58,616 nucleotides of DNA from JAQTNP01 sp964616145 (GCA_964616145.1 CAZTRD010000005.1:1-58616); one strand, 5' to 3'; shown: positions 31,396-40,140, counted from the first letter of the stretch. The notes: generated from the letters alone by a model not told the origin. Numbers and translations are program-made.

Positions 31396-32472
31396 ATGGC
31401 TGAATTTAATGAATATTATTCCTGTGATGATGTTCTACTTGTTCCATATTATTTGGATAGTAGGATAGATAGTAGGAGTCAATGTGATCCTTCTTTTAGG
31501 GAATACTCTCTCCCACTAATAGCTAGTTGTATGGATACAGTATACACTAAAGAATTAGACAAATGTTTAACAGATAAAAAGATAATGGTTTGGGTGCATA
31601 GATATTTTAAGAGTTATAAAGATCAACTAGCAGCTGCTCTAATTCCTAAAAGTTCAGAATATAGATGGTTTGCTGTGGGGAGAGATGTGGATTGGATAGA
31701 GGGGTTGTATAACAAAGGAATAAGACATTTTGTTGTGGATATGGCGCACGGAGATAGTCATATATGTGAACAGACTGTAAAATTTATAAAGAATCTAAAA
31801 GATACTAAAGTTATAGCTGGAAATGTAGCGACTACTAGTGGTTTTAAAAGACTGCAGAATGCCGGTGTTTGGGGGGTTAGGGTAGGAATCGGTTCTGGAA
31901 GTATTTGTAGCACAAGAACTTCTACAGGTTTTGGAGTTCCACTTTTGACTTCAATCGAAAGGTGTTTAAGAGCTAAGGATACAGCTATAATAATTGCGGA
32001 TGGGGGAATTAAGTATCCTGGAGATATTCCTAAAGCAATTCGTTTCGGAGCTGATATGGTTGTAAGTGGTAGGCTTTGGGCGGGTACGAAGCTGGCTGCT
32101 GGTTATTGTTACGATAAACATAAGATGGCCTACTGTTCAGCATATGATCTAATACATGCCGAAGATGAGGCGAACGGGTGTGATGAAAATAGAGTTTATT
32201 ATAAAGTATATAAAGGAATGGCATCTAAGGAAGCTCGTGCCGGAATACTTAAGGAAGCCAGCATTGAAGGTGTTAGTGGATTAATAGAATATACTGGAAA
32301 AACCGAAGAATTTATTGAGAACTTGCGTAGGAATATGCAGAGTGCTCTATCCTACGGGGGGGCTATAAATTGGGCTGAATTTAGGCGGAATGTTAAGGCT
32401 ATACGCATAACTCCTGCAGCTTGGGAGGAGTCCAGAACACATGTGTTACAGCCGGAGTCAGTATACGGATGA
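31396..32472 (+). CDS. IMP dehydrogenase / GMP reductase family enzyme
   Basis: 358 residues from ATG 31396. TIM-barrel with YSCDDVLLVPY at the start, VIAGNVATTSG, GIGSGSICSTRTSTGFG (catalytic Cys171), IIADGGIKYPGDIPKAIRFGADMVVSG and a short C-terminal part. No CBS domains, so it is closer in size to GMP reductase (guaC, about 350 residues) than to IMPDH (about 490). Reaction: GMP to IMP or IMP to XMP with NADP(H)/NAD. Would adjust purine pools together with the phosphoribosyltransferase at 39592. Confidence 0.85.
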   Translation: MAEFNEYYSCDDVLLVPYYLDSRIDSRSQCDPSFREYSLPLIASCMDTVYTKELDKCLTDKKIMVWVHRYFKSYKDQLAAALIPKSSEYRWFAVGRDVDWIEGLYNKGIRHFVVDMAHGDSHICEQTVKFIKNLKDTKVIAGNVATTSGFKRLQNAGVWGVRVGIGSGSICSTRTSTGFGVPLLTSIERCLRAKDTAIIIADGGIKYPGDIPKAIRFGADMVVSGRLWAGTKLAAGYCYDKHKMAYCSAYDLIHAEDEANGCDENRVYYKVYKGMASKEARAGILKEASIEGVSGLIEYTGKTEEFIENLRRNMQSALSYGGAINWAEFRRNVKAIRITPAAWEESRTHVLQPESVYG

Positions 32473-32774
32473 AAGAAGAAATAATTTCTGAAAATGATGT
32501 ATTATTGTGTAAAGCTGATGTAAAGATGACACGGGAGAACCATATCTATATATGTAATTGTTTTTTATATCAAGTTGGGAAAGATTATTTATATAAGTAT
32601 TATATAACGTCTTCCACAAGTTCTTCTTTTGAGATTCATTCTAGTTATTTTAGTGATATATCTGAAGAGGAGGCTGTTTATTTATACTCTGCTTGGATTA
32701 AACACGGAGAGATTGTAGAAGATAATACTGCCGAAACAGAATTTAGAGCTTTAGTATGCATTAAACTTCTCTAG
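32469..32774 (+). CDS. Leu-Leu-tail small paralogue A
   Basis: 101 residues from ATG 32469 (ATGA overlap with the upstream stop). Contains ISEEEAVYLYSAWIKHG and ends ALVCIKLL. With the next gene it shares the IS(E/A)E(E/N)A.YLY.(A/S)WI pattern and the Leu-Leu end. One of about seven such small genes between 32 and 39 kb. Function unknown. Confidence 0.6.
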   Translation: MKEEIISENDVLLCKADVKMTRENHIYICNCFLYQVGKDYLYKYYITSSTSSSFEIHSSYFSDISEEEAVYLYSAWIKHGEIVEDNTAETEFRALVCIKLL

Positions 32775-32783
32775 AGAAAGAAT

Positions 32784-33086
32784 ATGATAAATAAAGAAGA
32801 GATTGAAAGCATTGTAGCAAATATTATTGAAGAGGGAGGGGTTGTTCTATGCCAACTAGTTGGGCAGTTTAATATATATATTTTGGTAAAATGTAAAGAC
32901 GAATACAGCATACATTCATATAAAATACTTAAGGTAGAACATACATGCTCTACAATTTCAGCAGAAAACGCGGCATATTTATATTTATCGTGGATTAGTT
33001 TGGGAGGGAGTTGGGCTTTGAGTTACATATCTCTAGAAAATATAGATAAGGATTTTAGAAATATTGTAGCTGCGGCTTTACTCTAA
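32784..33086 (+). CDS. Leu-Leu-tail small paralogue B
   Basis: 100 residues. ISAENAAYLYLSWISLG and a C-terminus DFRNIVAAALL. Clearly related to paralogue A despite low overall identity. Leads into a hairpin repeat at 33113. Confidence 0.6.
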   Translation: MINKEEIESIVANIIEEGGVVLCQLVGQFNIYILVKCKDEYSIHSYKILKVEHTCSTISAENAAYLYLSWISLGGSWALSYISLENIDKDFRNIVAAALL

Positions 33087-33112
33087 TTATTAGGATTTAA
33101 CTATGTTTACAT

Positions 33113-33152
33113 GTCAGCTACTCACGGCTGAAGCCGGGAGTCTCCTGTGGAG
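33113..33152 (+). repeat. 40-bp hairpin leader, copy 1
   Basis: Contains the imperfect palindrome ACTCACGGCT-GA-AGCCGGGAGT and a GTGGAG ribosome site. A related copy (33 of 40 bases identical) lies at 33475-33514 before the next gene. Each copy sits just upstream of a start codon. Confidence 0.75.
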
Positions 33153-33158
33153 GGGGTC

Positions 33159-33464
33159 ATGAAACCTTCATGTTTCAGAGGTTGGTTTTTAGCAAAACAT
33201 TTAGGAGATAATTTGATATGTATAAGGCAAAATTACGGGCGTGGTTTTAATTCGGTGAGTATTTTGTGGTGGAATAACTTGGATGGACAGTATTATAAAT
33301 CTATTTTGAATTATAAAATAGGTTACGTAGTGAGAGAGGATATATCTCTAGAAGAAAGTGCACTTTTGTGCATTTCTGAGAAGTATTTAATTAGAACTAG
33401 GTTAGTATCTTCTAAATTCATACCTAAAGATTTGAAGAATTTAATAAGTGTGTTACTGCTGTAA
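33159..33464 (+). CDS. Leu-Leu-tail small paralogue C, in hairpin-flanked cassette
   Basis: 101 residues from ATG 33159. ISLEESALLCISEKYLI and IPKDLKNLISVLLL at the end match the family. It is bracketed by the two 40-bp hairpin repeats, so gene plus leader look like a duplicated or mobile cassette. Confidence 0.6.
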   Translation: MKPSCFRGWFLAKHLGDNLICIRQNYGRGFNSVSILWWNNLDGQYYKSILNYKIGYVVREDISLEESALLCISEKYLIRTRLVSSKFIPKDLKNLISVLLL

Positions 33465-33474
33465 GGAGTTGGGA

Positions 33475-33514
33475 GTCAACTACTCCCGGCTTCAGCCGGG
33501 AGTATCTTGCGGAG
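33475..33514 (+). repeat. 40-bp hairpin leader, copy 2
   Basis: Perfect palindrome ACTCCCGGCT-TC-AGCCGGGAGT followed by TATCTTGCGGAG. Resembles the end hairpins of IS200/IS605-type elements in shape, but no transposase is present. Confidence 0.75.
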
Positions 33515-33520
33515 AGTTTT

Positions 33521-34384
33521 ATGAAGTGGTTAATAATTCAGTCAGCCGGAGAGCATGATGGTATTAGGGATAAGTGGACTCCTAATGATTATCTTAGAGA
33601 ATGTTTTGCTATAAAGTATGCTCTAGAAACGAATAAACAGGAAGCGGATATTTGGGGACTTAGGCATTCCAACTTCAAATCTAAAATTGATTTCGAAGGG
33701 TACGACATTATACTATGTATTGAGAATTATGAAATAGGATGGTTGCCTGATTTTAAGGCTCTGAGAAAACCACTCAAATTACAGTGGTGTATAGATTTGC
33801 ATTGTGGTGGAAGAAATCGTTTGCAGAAAATAACTCCAAATATGGATATGGTTTTGCACAGTACTCGTTCTCTCCTCCCCGCTTATGCTAAGCTGTATCC
33901 TAAACAAAAACATGTATGGTTCCCGAACGGTGTGGATGATAGATATTTTTTCCCAAAAAATTTACCTAAAAAAGAAAATATAGTTTTTGTAGCACATCCT
34001 AGGAACAGGGGCGGATGGATTAAGAATTTGGCTAAAGATGTGGGAATGAAACACTATTTTGAAACCGGTAGAGATATGTTTAAAAGAGTTTCAGAAGCCA
34101 AAGTTCACTTCAACGTATCTATTTCCTGCGATGTGAATTATAGATGTTTTGAGACTATAGGTTTAGGAACAGCCTTACTAACAAATTATATTCCGGAAAT
34201 GGAAGATTTAGGGTTTAGGGACGGGATTAACTGTAAGCTTTTCAAAACATATGCCGAATGTGTTTCAGGAGTTGGAGAACTTTTAAAAGACAACAGATAC
34301 GTATCTGTTGGAGAGAATGGTTACACCCTCTCCAAAGAACATACTTACACAAAACGTATTAAGGATCTCCTTCCGCATATTTAG
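33521..34384 (+). CDS. GT-B glycosyltransferase (Glyco_trans_1_2 / CgeB-like)
   Basis: 287 residues. The second half has VFVAHPRNRGGWIKNLAK and VHFNVSISCDVNYRCFETIGLGTALLTNYIPEMEDLGFRDGINCKLF, the donor-site pattern (RxFE-x-GxG) of CgeB-like glycosyltransferases. Starts 6 bases after the hairpin leader. Substrate unknown. Confidence 0.75.
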   Translation: MKWLIIQSAGEHDGIRDKWTPNDYLRECFAIKYALETNKQEADIWGLRHSNFKSKIDFEGYDIILCIENYEIGWLPDFKALRKPLKLQWCIDLHCGGRNRLQKITPNMDMVLHSTRSLLPAYAKLYPKQKHVWFPNGVDDRYFFPKNLPKKENIVFVAHPRNRGGWIKNLAKDVGMKHYFETGRDMFKRVSEAKVHFNVSISCDVNYRCFETIGLGTALLTNYIPEMEDLGFRDGINCKLFKTYAECVSGVGELLKDNRYVSVGENGYTLSKEHTYTKRIKDLLPHI

Positions 34385-34394
34385 GATTAAAACT

Positions 34395-34520
34395 ATGTTA
34401 AGCAATTTCAATAGAATATCACCTAAGGATCCTATAGTTTTAGATCAAAAACCTAAATTTCGTTATAACGAATATCTTATAGAAAAAATTAAAACAGAAG
34501 TATGGATAAGGAGTGGTTAA
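34395..34520 (+). CDS. Small hypothetical protein
   Basis: 41 residues from ATG 34395 (AGGATTAAAACT upstream). SNFNRISPKDPIVLDQKPKFRYNEYL. No motif. Ends exactly where the next ATG begins, as in a coupled operon. Confidence 0.45.
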   Translation: MLSNFNRISPKDPIVLDQKPKFRYNEYLIEKIKTEVWIRSG

Positions 34521-35255
34521 ATGCCTGTATGTATAGGAATGGCTGCACAGCCTCGAAGGTTTGAAAATTTACAGAAAAGCCTACCGATCTTAGCCGAACA
34601 ATGCGATAAGCTTTGGTTGATAGTAAATCCGGATAGTACTAAGAAGATAGAAGAGCCTACCCCAATTCTACCTTCTTGTTTAGATAAGATACAAAACACA
34701 GAAGTTATAATTAACAGTGAAAATTTAGGAGATAAAGAAAAGTTTTTAGGAATGCAATATCAATCCTCCGGATATTATCTAACAGTGGATGATGACATTT
34801 TATATCCTAAAGATTATGTCGAAAGGATGATAGAGTATATGCTTCAGAAAGAGAATTGGTGTATAACTTGTGTACACGGGAGTACTTTCGATCCTTTCGG
34901 AAATTTGGATAGGTTTATAGGACAGAGAAAGATGTACCACTTTGAGTGGGGGTATGATAGATTGGATAGGGTGATGATTCCTGGGACAGGAACTGCTTGT
35001 TATGAAGTTACTAAATTTAAGATGCTCCCCGAAGAAATGCCTGTAACCAATATGGGGGATATATGGATTGCCTGTAAAGCAGCACGTTTAGGAGTTCCAA
35101 TATACACTGTCCCGCGTCCTGCCGGATGGCTTAAAGGACTCCCGAGTTTCGGACAGAATATAGCTGAAAACAGACCTTCTAAAGAGATGGTGGAAGCTGT
35201 TAAAAGAAATAAAGAACATTTGCAGAAGATGTTTAGGAGATTGGATTGTGAATGA
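34521..35255 (+). CDS. GT-A-type glycosyltransferase-like protein
   Basis: 244 residues. LWLIVNPDS, then GYYLTVDDDILYPKDYV with the DDD metal site near residue 91, and a Gly/Pro-rich acceptor loop (VMIPGTGTACY). Fits family-2-like inverting enzymes. Overlaps the next gene by 8 bases. Confidence 0.7.
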   Translation: MPVCIGMAAQPRRFENLQKSLPILAEQCDKLWLIVNPDSTKKIEEPTPILPSCLDKIQNTEVIINSENLGDKEKFLGMQYQSSGYYLTVDDDILYPKDYVERMIEYMLQKENWCITCVHGSTFDPFGNLDRFIGQRKMYHFEWGYDRLDRVMIPGTGTACYEVTKFKMLPEEMPVTNMGDIWIACKAARLGVPIYTVPRPAGWLKGLPSFGQNIAENRPSKEMVEAVKRNKEHLQKMFRRLDCE

Positions 35256-35460
35256 AAAAGAAAGACAGTTTTTAAGATCCTTAAAAATAAACCATGTTAG
35301 TGTAAATAAATATACCAATCAATTCTTTTTGAGTGGAGAAGTTGGAGAAGCTTTTCATATAAGTAAAACTAGAGGTAATTTAGATGATCTGGGTGCATTT
35401 TTTATTGATTTTCAAAACATGCTAAGAGAGATGCTGAGTAGATTACATGAATCAGTTTAA
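35248..35460 (+). CDS. Hypothetical protein
   Basis: 70 residues from GTG 35248 with AGGAG 8 bases upstream. RSLKINHVSVNKYTNQFFLSG... DFQNMLREMLSRLHE. Not recognised; may be an off-shoot of the small paralogue family. Confidence 0.5.
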   Translation: MNEKERQFLRSLKINHVSVNKYTNQFFLSGEVGEAFHISKTRGNLDDLGAFFIDFQNMLREMLSRLHESV

Positions 35461-35932
35461 TATGCAGGATTCTATAGAGTCTCTAAAAAATAAAGAGACG
35501 TATATAAAATATATAAATACTTTCGGGGATATTCTTTCTTTAGGTACTTTAAAACAAGAGCGGGAAAAAGATACTTTTCTAGGATTTTTTGGAACTGTGA
35601 ATATTTTTAAGTACTTAAAAATAGGTTTGTTTGATGATTATGAAGATGGTGTAGATAAGAATATAGCTTTTTCGCTAATTTCTTTAGCGGATTTAGGAGG
35701 ATTTAGATTTATAGAAATATATAGGAATGGTTCAGGATACATATGTAATGAAGTGAGAAGATATTTTTCTCCAATTTTAAAATCTTCTCCAACATCCTTA
35801 GAAGAATTATCTAAGCAGTTTTTAAAAATTGAAGGGGGTTGTAAAAAAGCATATATAGTCAAATTCATATATTTTAAATTTAGTGAAGCTCTTAAAGAGC
35901 TGGATGGTTATTTAGCTGCGGAGTTGTTATAA
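35447..35932 (+). CDS. Leu-Leu-tail small paralogue D (long form)
   Basis: 161 residues. TSLEELSKQFLKIEGG and a C-terminus ALKELDGYLAAELL relate it to the family; the N-terminal part is longer. The last bases, GAGTTGTTATAATG, encode the Leu-Leu end and at the same time the ribosome site and start of the next gene. Confidence 0.6.
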   Translation: MNQFNMQDSIESLKNKETYIKYINTFGDILSLGTLKQEREKDTFLGFFGTVNIFKYLKIGLFDDYEDGVDKNIAFSLISLADLGGFRFIEIYRNGSGYICNEVRRYFSPILKSSPTSLEELSKQFLKIEGGCKKAYIVKFIYFKFSEALKELDGYLAAELL

Positions 35933-37197
35933 TGCCGGGGAAAACGCCTAAAAGAACATTACCGATGCCTGCGGATTGGATAGAGAGACAGAGGACTTTG
36001 TATGAAGTTTTAGCATCGAGTCCTGAATATCCCTCCGGACGTTTTGAGGGGAGAGGAATTGTAACCTGTGCTGGCGGTAAATACTTCCCGCCGGCCTGGG
36101 TTATGATGAACATGCTCAGGAGATCCGGCTGTGAACTACCTATACAGATGTGGTATTTGGGACCTGATGAAATAAATAAATCCATAAGAGAAGCTGTTAA
36201 GCAAATACCTAATGTTGAATTGGTAGATGCCTACGCTGAAAAAGTTAAGCATCCTGTACGAAAGTTAGGGGGATGGGAAAGTAAGCCCTTCTCTATAATA
36301 AACTGTCCTTTCGAAGAAGTTTTATTTTTGGATGGGGATAATGTTCCTGTAAAGAATCCGGAATTTCTATTCGAACACCCTAAGTATAAGAAGTATCACT
36401 CAATATTCTGGCCCGATTATGAAAGATTGGGGAACGATAGGAGTATATGGCAGATATGTAAGATAGCTCCGAGATCTGAACCGGAGTTCGAAACAGGACA
36501 GATTTTAATAAATAAGAAAGAATGTTGGAAAGCTCTCCTCCTAACTATGCATATGAATGAGTGGAGTGAGTTTTATTATAATCACATTTGGGGGGATAAG
36601 GAAACATTCCACTTAGCCTGGCATGTAGCTAATAAATCTTATTATATGATCCCGCATCCTATAGAAAGAATACCTAAGACAATGTGTCAGCACGCCCCGG
36701 AGGGGGAGAGATTATTTCAACATAGGAATTTAGCTAAGTTTCAAATATTCGGAAATGAGCATATTCCCGGATTCATGTTTGAAGATGAGTGCTTAAATTT
36801 AATTGCGGAACTTTCTCCTTTAGGTTTCGGCGAGGGTTTTCCGGTAACATTTAATGCTATAGGAAAAAGTGCTATTCCTGAAACTGCAAAAAGAAATATC
36901 TTTTCAGCTTCGATGAGTAAAGCTTATAAAATGTTACTTAAAGATAGATATTATAAATATAAGAGAGAAGGAAGTTCTAATAAGATCCTAGAATTTAAAG
37001 AAGATGGAACTTTCGGTAAAGGATCTTCTCCGGAGGAATATAGGTGGTACTTAGGTTTGGATACGGATGCGATAACGTTATTTATTTTAGATATAAATAG
37101 GAAAGTACTGTGTAAATTACGTAAACTAAGCGATGCCAGATGGAAAGGCTGCTTAATAGGACAGGTTAGGTATAATGTAGAAATACATCGTAAGTGA
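35932..37197 (+). CDS. MNN1/GT71-like glycosyltransferase with extra C-terminal domain
   Basis: 421 residues. GIVTCAGGKYFPPAWVMMNMLRR, PIQMWYLG and EEVLFLDGDNVPVKNPEFLF (DGD metal site near residue 131) match alpha-mannosyltransferase MNN1-like GT-A proteins; ETGQILINK is the usual acceptor-side motif. From about residue 310 a separate beta-rich domain follows (EFKEDGTFGKGSSPEEYRWYLG) that could bind sugar. Donor and acceptor unknown. Largest enzyme of the second glycan cluster. Confidence 0.75.
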   Translation: MPGKTPKRTLPMPADWIERQRTLYEVLASSPEYPSGRFEGRGIVTCAGGKYFPPAWVMMNMLRRSGCELPIQMWYLGPDEINKSIREAVKQIPNVELVDAYAEKVKHPVRKLGGWESKPFSIINCPFEEVLFLDGDNVPVKNPEFLFEHPKYKKYHSIFWPDYERLGNDRSIWQICKIAPRSEPEFETGQILINKKECWKALLLTMHMNEWSEFYYNHIWGDKETFHLAWHVANKSYYMIPHPIERIPKTMCQHAPEGERLFQHRNLAKFQIFGNEHIPGFMFEDECLNLIAELSPLGFGEGFPVTFNAIGKSAIPETAKRNIFSASMSKAYKMLLKDRYYKYKREGSSNKILEFKEDGTFGKGSSPEEYRWYLGLDTDAITLFILDINRKVLCKLRKLSDARWKGCLIGQVRYNVEIHRK

Positions 37198-37787
37198 AGA
37201 TAGCTGCTCAAACATTCCCTAAAGGTACATTGTTTATTTACCACAACGTGTATCACCCCGCAAACAGTTTTAAAATTGCTGAAAAGAGTTTTAAATATTT
37301 ATGTAGTAGACGTCCTACTGTTTTAAGTAGATGGCATTTGCTTATGCAGTATGTTTACTATTTGCGGGGGTGGGGGATTGAGCAGTCTTTCAATGTTTCG
37401 AAGCATTTTGAATTGGACGCCTTCAATCCAGTTAAAGCTTCTGCTGTAGAATTTGTACACTCTCTTAGAAATCCCAAGAGAGTTTTAGATAAACAGAAGG
37501 TTTTAAATAAATACATAAATATTTCATATGTATTGGATCCTATTGCATTTATAAATAAAGCGGGAAGTATACCTCCTAAAGTATATTCTTTTCTAAAAAG
37601 CTTATATAGAGAGGGGGCGGAAGAAATAAGTTTTGTGGATGAACAGACAGATATTTATTTGAATAAAGATATGGAGTGGGAAGAGAGAAGTAAGTCTTTA
37701 TATCTGAAAAAGATCTTTGAAAAAGCTGCGGCGACGATTGTAGCTGCTTATTATGTAACATATCCTTTGGATAAAGTTAGGTGGTAA
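37194..37787 (+). CDS. Hypothetical protein, 197 aa
   Basis: From GTG 37194 (GTGA overlap). Basic and aromatic N-terminal half (FIYHNVYHPANSFKIAEKSFKYL), helical C-terminal half. Does not end in Leu-Leu. Not recognised; sits in the glycosyltransferase operon. Confidence 0.55.
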   Translation: MKIAAQTFPKGTLFIYHNVYHPANSFKIAEKSFKYLCSRRPTVLSRWHLLMQYVYYLRGWGIEQSFNVSKHFELDAFNPVKASAVEFVHSLRNPKRVLDKQKVLNKYINISYVLDPIAFINKAGSIPPKVYSFLKSLYREGAEEISFVDEQTDIYLNKDMEWEERSKSLYLKKIFEKAAATIVAAYYVTYPLDKVRW

Positions 37788-37788
37788 A

Positions 37789-38097
37789 ATGCAAAAGTTT
37801 TTGTTTGGAGATAGGTTTGTTTTAAATGTTAAAAATTTATATTTTTATAAAACAAACATTAGTATATATGTAATTAGAGAAATGGATGAATCCATTTCAT
37901 ATTCCATTTTTTACGATAATTGTTTCAATCCTGTTTCTGAAAATCTTAAACCAGTTCCTTCTTCGGAAGAAGAGATTTGTTTAGAATGTATAAAAGCGGT
38001 TAGAGATATGGATAATTTATTTCGATTATACGAAGAAGTGGGCTTTCCTGATTTTGTGAAAATTTTAAAGACGTACTACGCAGTGTACCTGTTGTGA
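37789..38097 (+). CDS. Leu-Leu-tail small paralogue E
   Basis: 102 residues. PSSEEEICLECIKAV and FPDFVKILKTYYAVYLL. The FP(D/E)(F/L)xK...LL ending is shared with paralogues F and G. Confidence 0.6.
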   Translation: MQKFLFGDRFVLNVKNLYFYKTNISIYVIREMDESISYSIFYDNCFNPVSENLKPVPSSEEEICLECIKAVRDMDNLFRLYEEVGFPDFVKILKTYYAVYLL

Positions 38098-38108
38098 AGA
38101 GGTGAAAT

Positions 38109-38438
38109 GTGAAAAACGAAGAAAAATTTGTATCCTCTATTCTTATAGCAGCTAAAAGATTAAGTAAAGTGAATGAGGCGGTTTGGTATGGCTATTTACT
38201 ATACGAGTTTTATGAATACGGGGAAGATGTTAAAATATATAGAACTTTATTAGGAAATTCTCACACCGTATGTAAACGTAAAATAAAGAGAAGCAAAAGT
38301 TCTCTACGCCAACTTGCGTATGATATTAGATTAGATGCCTCTCGTTTGTGGTGTAAGATATTTATAGAAGACTTATGTAAATTATTTCCGGAATTGAAAA
38401 AATGTATAGAAGCGGAAATAGCAGCGAGGTTATTGTGA
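38109..38438 (+). CDS. Leu-Leu-tail small paralogue F
   Basis: 109 residues from GTG 38109 (GAGGTG upstream). Ends FPELKKCIEAEIAARLL. The final codons overlap the GTG start of the next paralogue. Confidence 0.6.
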   Translation: MKNEEKFVSSILIAAKRLSKVNEAVWYGYLLYEFYEYGEDVKIYRTLLGNSHTVCKRKIKRSKSSLRQLAYDIRLDASRLWCKIFIEDLCKLFPELKKCIEAEIAARLL

Positions 38439-38779
38439 CTGCAAACTATTTAGTAAAAAATGAGATACCTATATATAATAAGGAAATTAGATGGAGTAGA
38501 GGTTCTTACAAAGTAAATTCATATAGAAGGATTTATAGCTTTTATAGATATGAAAATAAGATATTTATTGTAAAGTATTTTTTTAAAAGAACTAGTTCTT
38601 TTAGAATTCCTTCAAATCCTTCTTCAATAACGCTTTCCTCTATAAAAGTATTTTTAAAAGACATGAAAATACATTATCATCTTTCATTTTATAATACGGA
38701 AGCATATAACTTGTATTTAGAAGAATTATTAACTAAGATCCCGGAATTTAAAGTGGAGTTAGCCTTGGAGTTATTGTGA
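38435..38779 (+). CDS. Leu-Leu-tail small paralogue G
   Basis: 114 residues from GTG 38435, overlapping the preceding stop (GTGA); a longer frame from ATG 38402 is less likely. Ends IPEFKVELALELL. GGAGTTATTGTGA at the end again serves as coding sequence and next ribosome site. Confidence 0.55.
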   Translation: MTANYLVKNEIPIYNKEIRWSRGSYKVNSYRRIYSFYRYENKIFIVKYFFKRTSSFRIPSNPSSITLSSIKVFLKDMKIHYHLSFYNTEAYNLYLEELLTKIPEFKVELALELL

Positions 38780-39462
38780 ATTTTACCTTAGGAACATGTA
38801 ATTATTGTACCCCGGACATTACCCTAACGATGCTTAAAAGCTTTCGTTTCTATCATCCAAAACATACGGATATAATAGTGTGTGAAAACTCCCCAATATA
38901 TATAGAAGATGAACATACGCTTCTTAGGAGGAGTTGTAATTATATAACTTTAAGATTCCCACAGGGGAGACATGAAACATCTGTAGATACTCTTATAGAA
39001 AATACAGTTACCAAATACCTTCTGCTGGTAGATAGCGATATAATATTTTTGAATAACTGCTTAAACTCTTTACAGCTTATAGGTACGGCGGCTGTTTTAG
39101 GGAAGATTACTGGAGATAGAGGAGGAAAGAGAATTAGGGAGAGAGTGGATCCCTGGTTCTGCCTAATTGATTGTGAACAAATTAAAGAACATAAAATTAA
39201 GTTTTATGATGATAAAAGATTTTGGAAGAATACGGATGATCCCAATATTAGAAGATATGATGTAGGGAGTAGTTTTTTAGAAGATGTTAAAAAAGCGGGT
39301 TTAGGAGTTGTAAATATAGATTTGGGAGGTCTATGCTTCCGACATTATGAAGGGATGAGTTGGTGGGGTAGTTCAGCGGATAGAATACTAAAAGAAAAAT
39401 ATGAACATAAGATTAAATTGTATTCGTATGAAATTAGAAAGTTTAAAAATGTGAGTGTGTAA
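38776..39462 (+). CDS. GT2-type glycosyltransferase-like protein
   Basis: 228 residues from GTG 38776. YLLLVDSDIIFLNN near residue 85 is the DxD motif; DPWFCLIDCEQIKEHKIKF and GLCFRHYEGMSWWG follow in the acceptor half. Last of the second glycan cluster. Confidence 0.7.
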   Translation: MNFTLGTCNYCTPDITLTMLKSFRFYHPKHTDIIVCENSPIYIEDEHTLLRRSCNYITLRFPQGRHETSVDTLIENTVTKYLLLVDSDIIFLNNCLNSLQLIGTAAVLGKITGDRGGKRIRERVDPWFCLIDCEQIKEHKIKFYDDKRFWKNTDDPNIRRYDVGSSFLEDVKKAGLGVVNIDLGGLCFRHYEGMSWWGSSADRILKEKYEHKIKLYSYEIRKFKNVSV

Positions 39463-39463
39463 A

Positions 39464-39598
39464 ATGGTTTTAAGCGAACAGGAACTCAAGGTTCTTCTCT
39501 GTGTCCCTGAAGATGCTGAAAGGATATTGAAAAGAAATACAGGTTTATTAGGACATATAGAGTGGGCTAATGCTGTATTAGGAGGTGTTAAATGCTAG
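39464..39598 (+). CDS. Small hypothetical protein
   Basis: 44 residues, MVLSEQELKVLLCVPEDAERIL... Overlaps the phosphoribosyltransferase start by 7 bases; its last codons carry AGGAGG used by that gene. Possibly only a coupling leader. Confidence 0.45.
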   Translation: MVLSEQELKVLLCVPEDAERILKRNTGLLGHIEWANAVLGGVKC

Positions 39599-39975
39599 AG
39601 ATGGAATGGTTATATTATCTACAGTATGTAGATATATTAGCGTCTATATTGGGGAGATCGGGGATGGAGAAGATTGAAAACATATACGGGATTCCGAGAG
39701 GGGGTTTAATTCCGGCAGTAATTTTATCGCATAAATTCGATAAAAAACTTATAACAGATAGGAAGGATATAGATCCTAAAAATACTTTAATTGTAGATGA
39801 TATTTCAGATACCGGTTCTACATTCCTAAAGCTTATAGAAGACATTCCTGGAATAACTTATACAGCATCTATAGTTTCCAATATAGATACTGAATATAAG
39901 CCGATGGTATCTGTCGTAGTTAATTCCGGACAGTGGGTTAAGTTTCCGTACGAATGTAAAGGGAAAGATAGATAA
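39592..39975 (+). CDS. Phosphoribosyltransferase
   Basis: 127 residues with AGGAGG 6 bases before the ATG. IYGIPRGGLIPAVILSHKF and NTLIVDDISDTGSTF (residues 64-78; PRPP-binding loop with two Asp and TG) define the type I PRTase fold. Closest in size to xanthine/hypoxanthine PRTases, which turn a purine base and PRPP into a nucleotide. May cooperate with the IMPDH/GMP-reductase enzyme in purine salvage. Confidence 0.8.
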   Translation: MLEMEWLYYLQYVDILASILGRSGMEKIENIYGIPRGGLIPAVILSHKFDKKLITDRKDIDPKNTLIVDDISDTGSTFLKLIEDIPGITYTASIVSNIDTEYKPMVSVVVNSGQWVKFPYECKGKDR

Positions 39976-40018
39976 ACGATCAGTTAAGCGAACAGATTTG
40001 TGGCATCCTACATAACCT

Positions 40019-40046
40019 TTAAAATACGCTTATTTAGGGCATAATA
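40019..40046 (+). promoter_or_regulatory. Recurring phage promoter, copy 4
   Basis: TTAAA (40019-40023), 16-base spacer ending in GGG, CATAATA (40040-40046). It lies immediately before the first copy of the 94-bp direct repeat. Confidence 0.65.
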
Positions 40047-40140
40047 AAATGGACCCGAGTTTAGGTTAGGTTAAAAAAAAGGAGAAAAAGGTTATGATGA
40101 TGACGGAGATGAGGTTAGGTTTCCTATTGGGGGCCGCGCA
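40047..40140 (+). repeat. 94-bp direct repeat, copy 1
   Basis: Identical base for base to 40590-40683. It holds an untranslated leader, the AAAGGAG ribosome site and the first 15 codons of the gene intact at 40637. After the repeat the frame runs into foreign sequence. Confidence 0.95.

Noticed and set aside
33085..33520. IS200/IS605 element
   Set aside because: End-like hairpins are present but there is no transposase or TnpB, and both hairpins sit as gene leaders in the same orientation.
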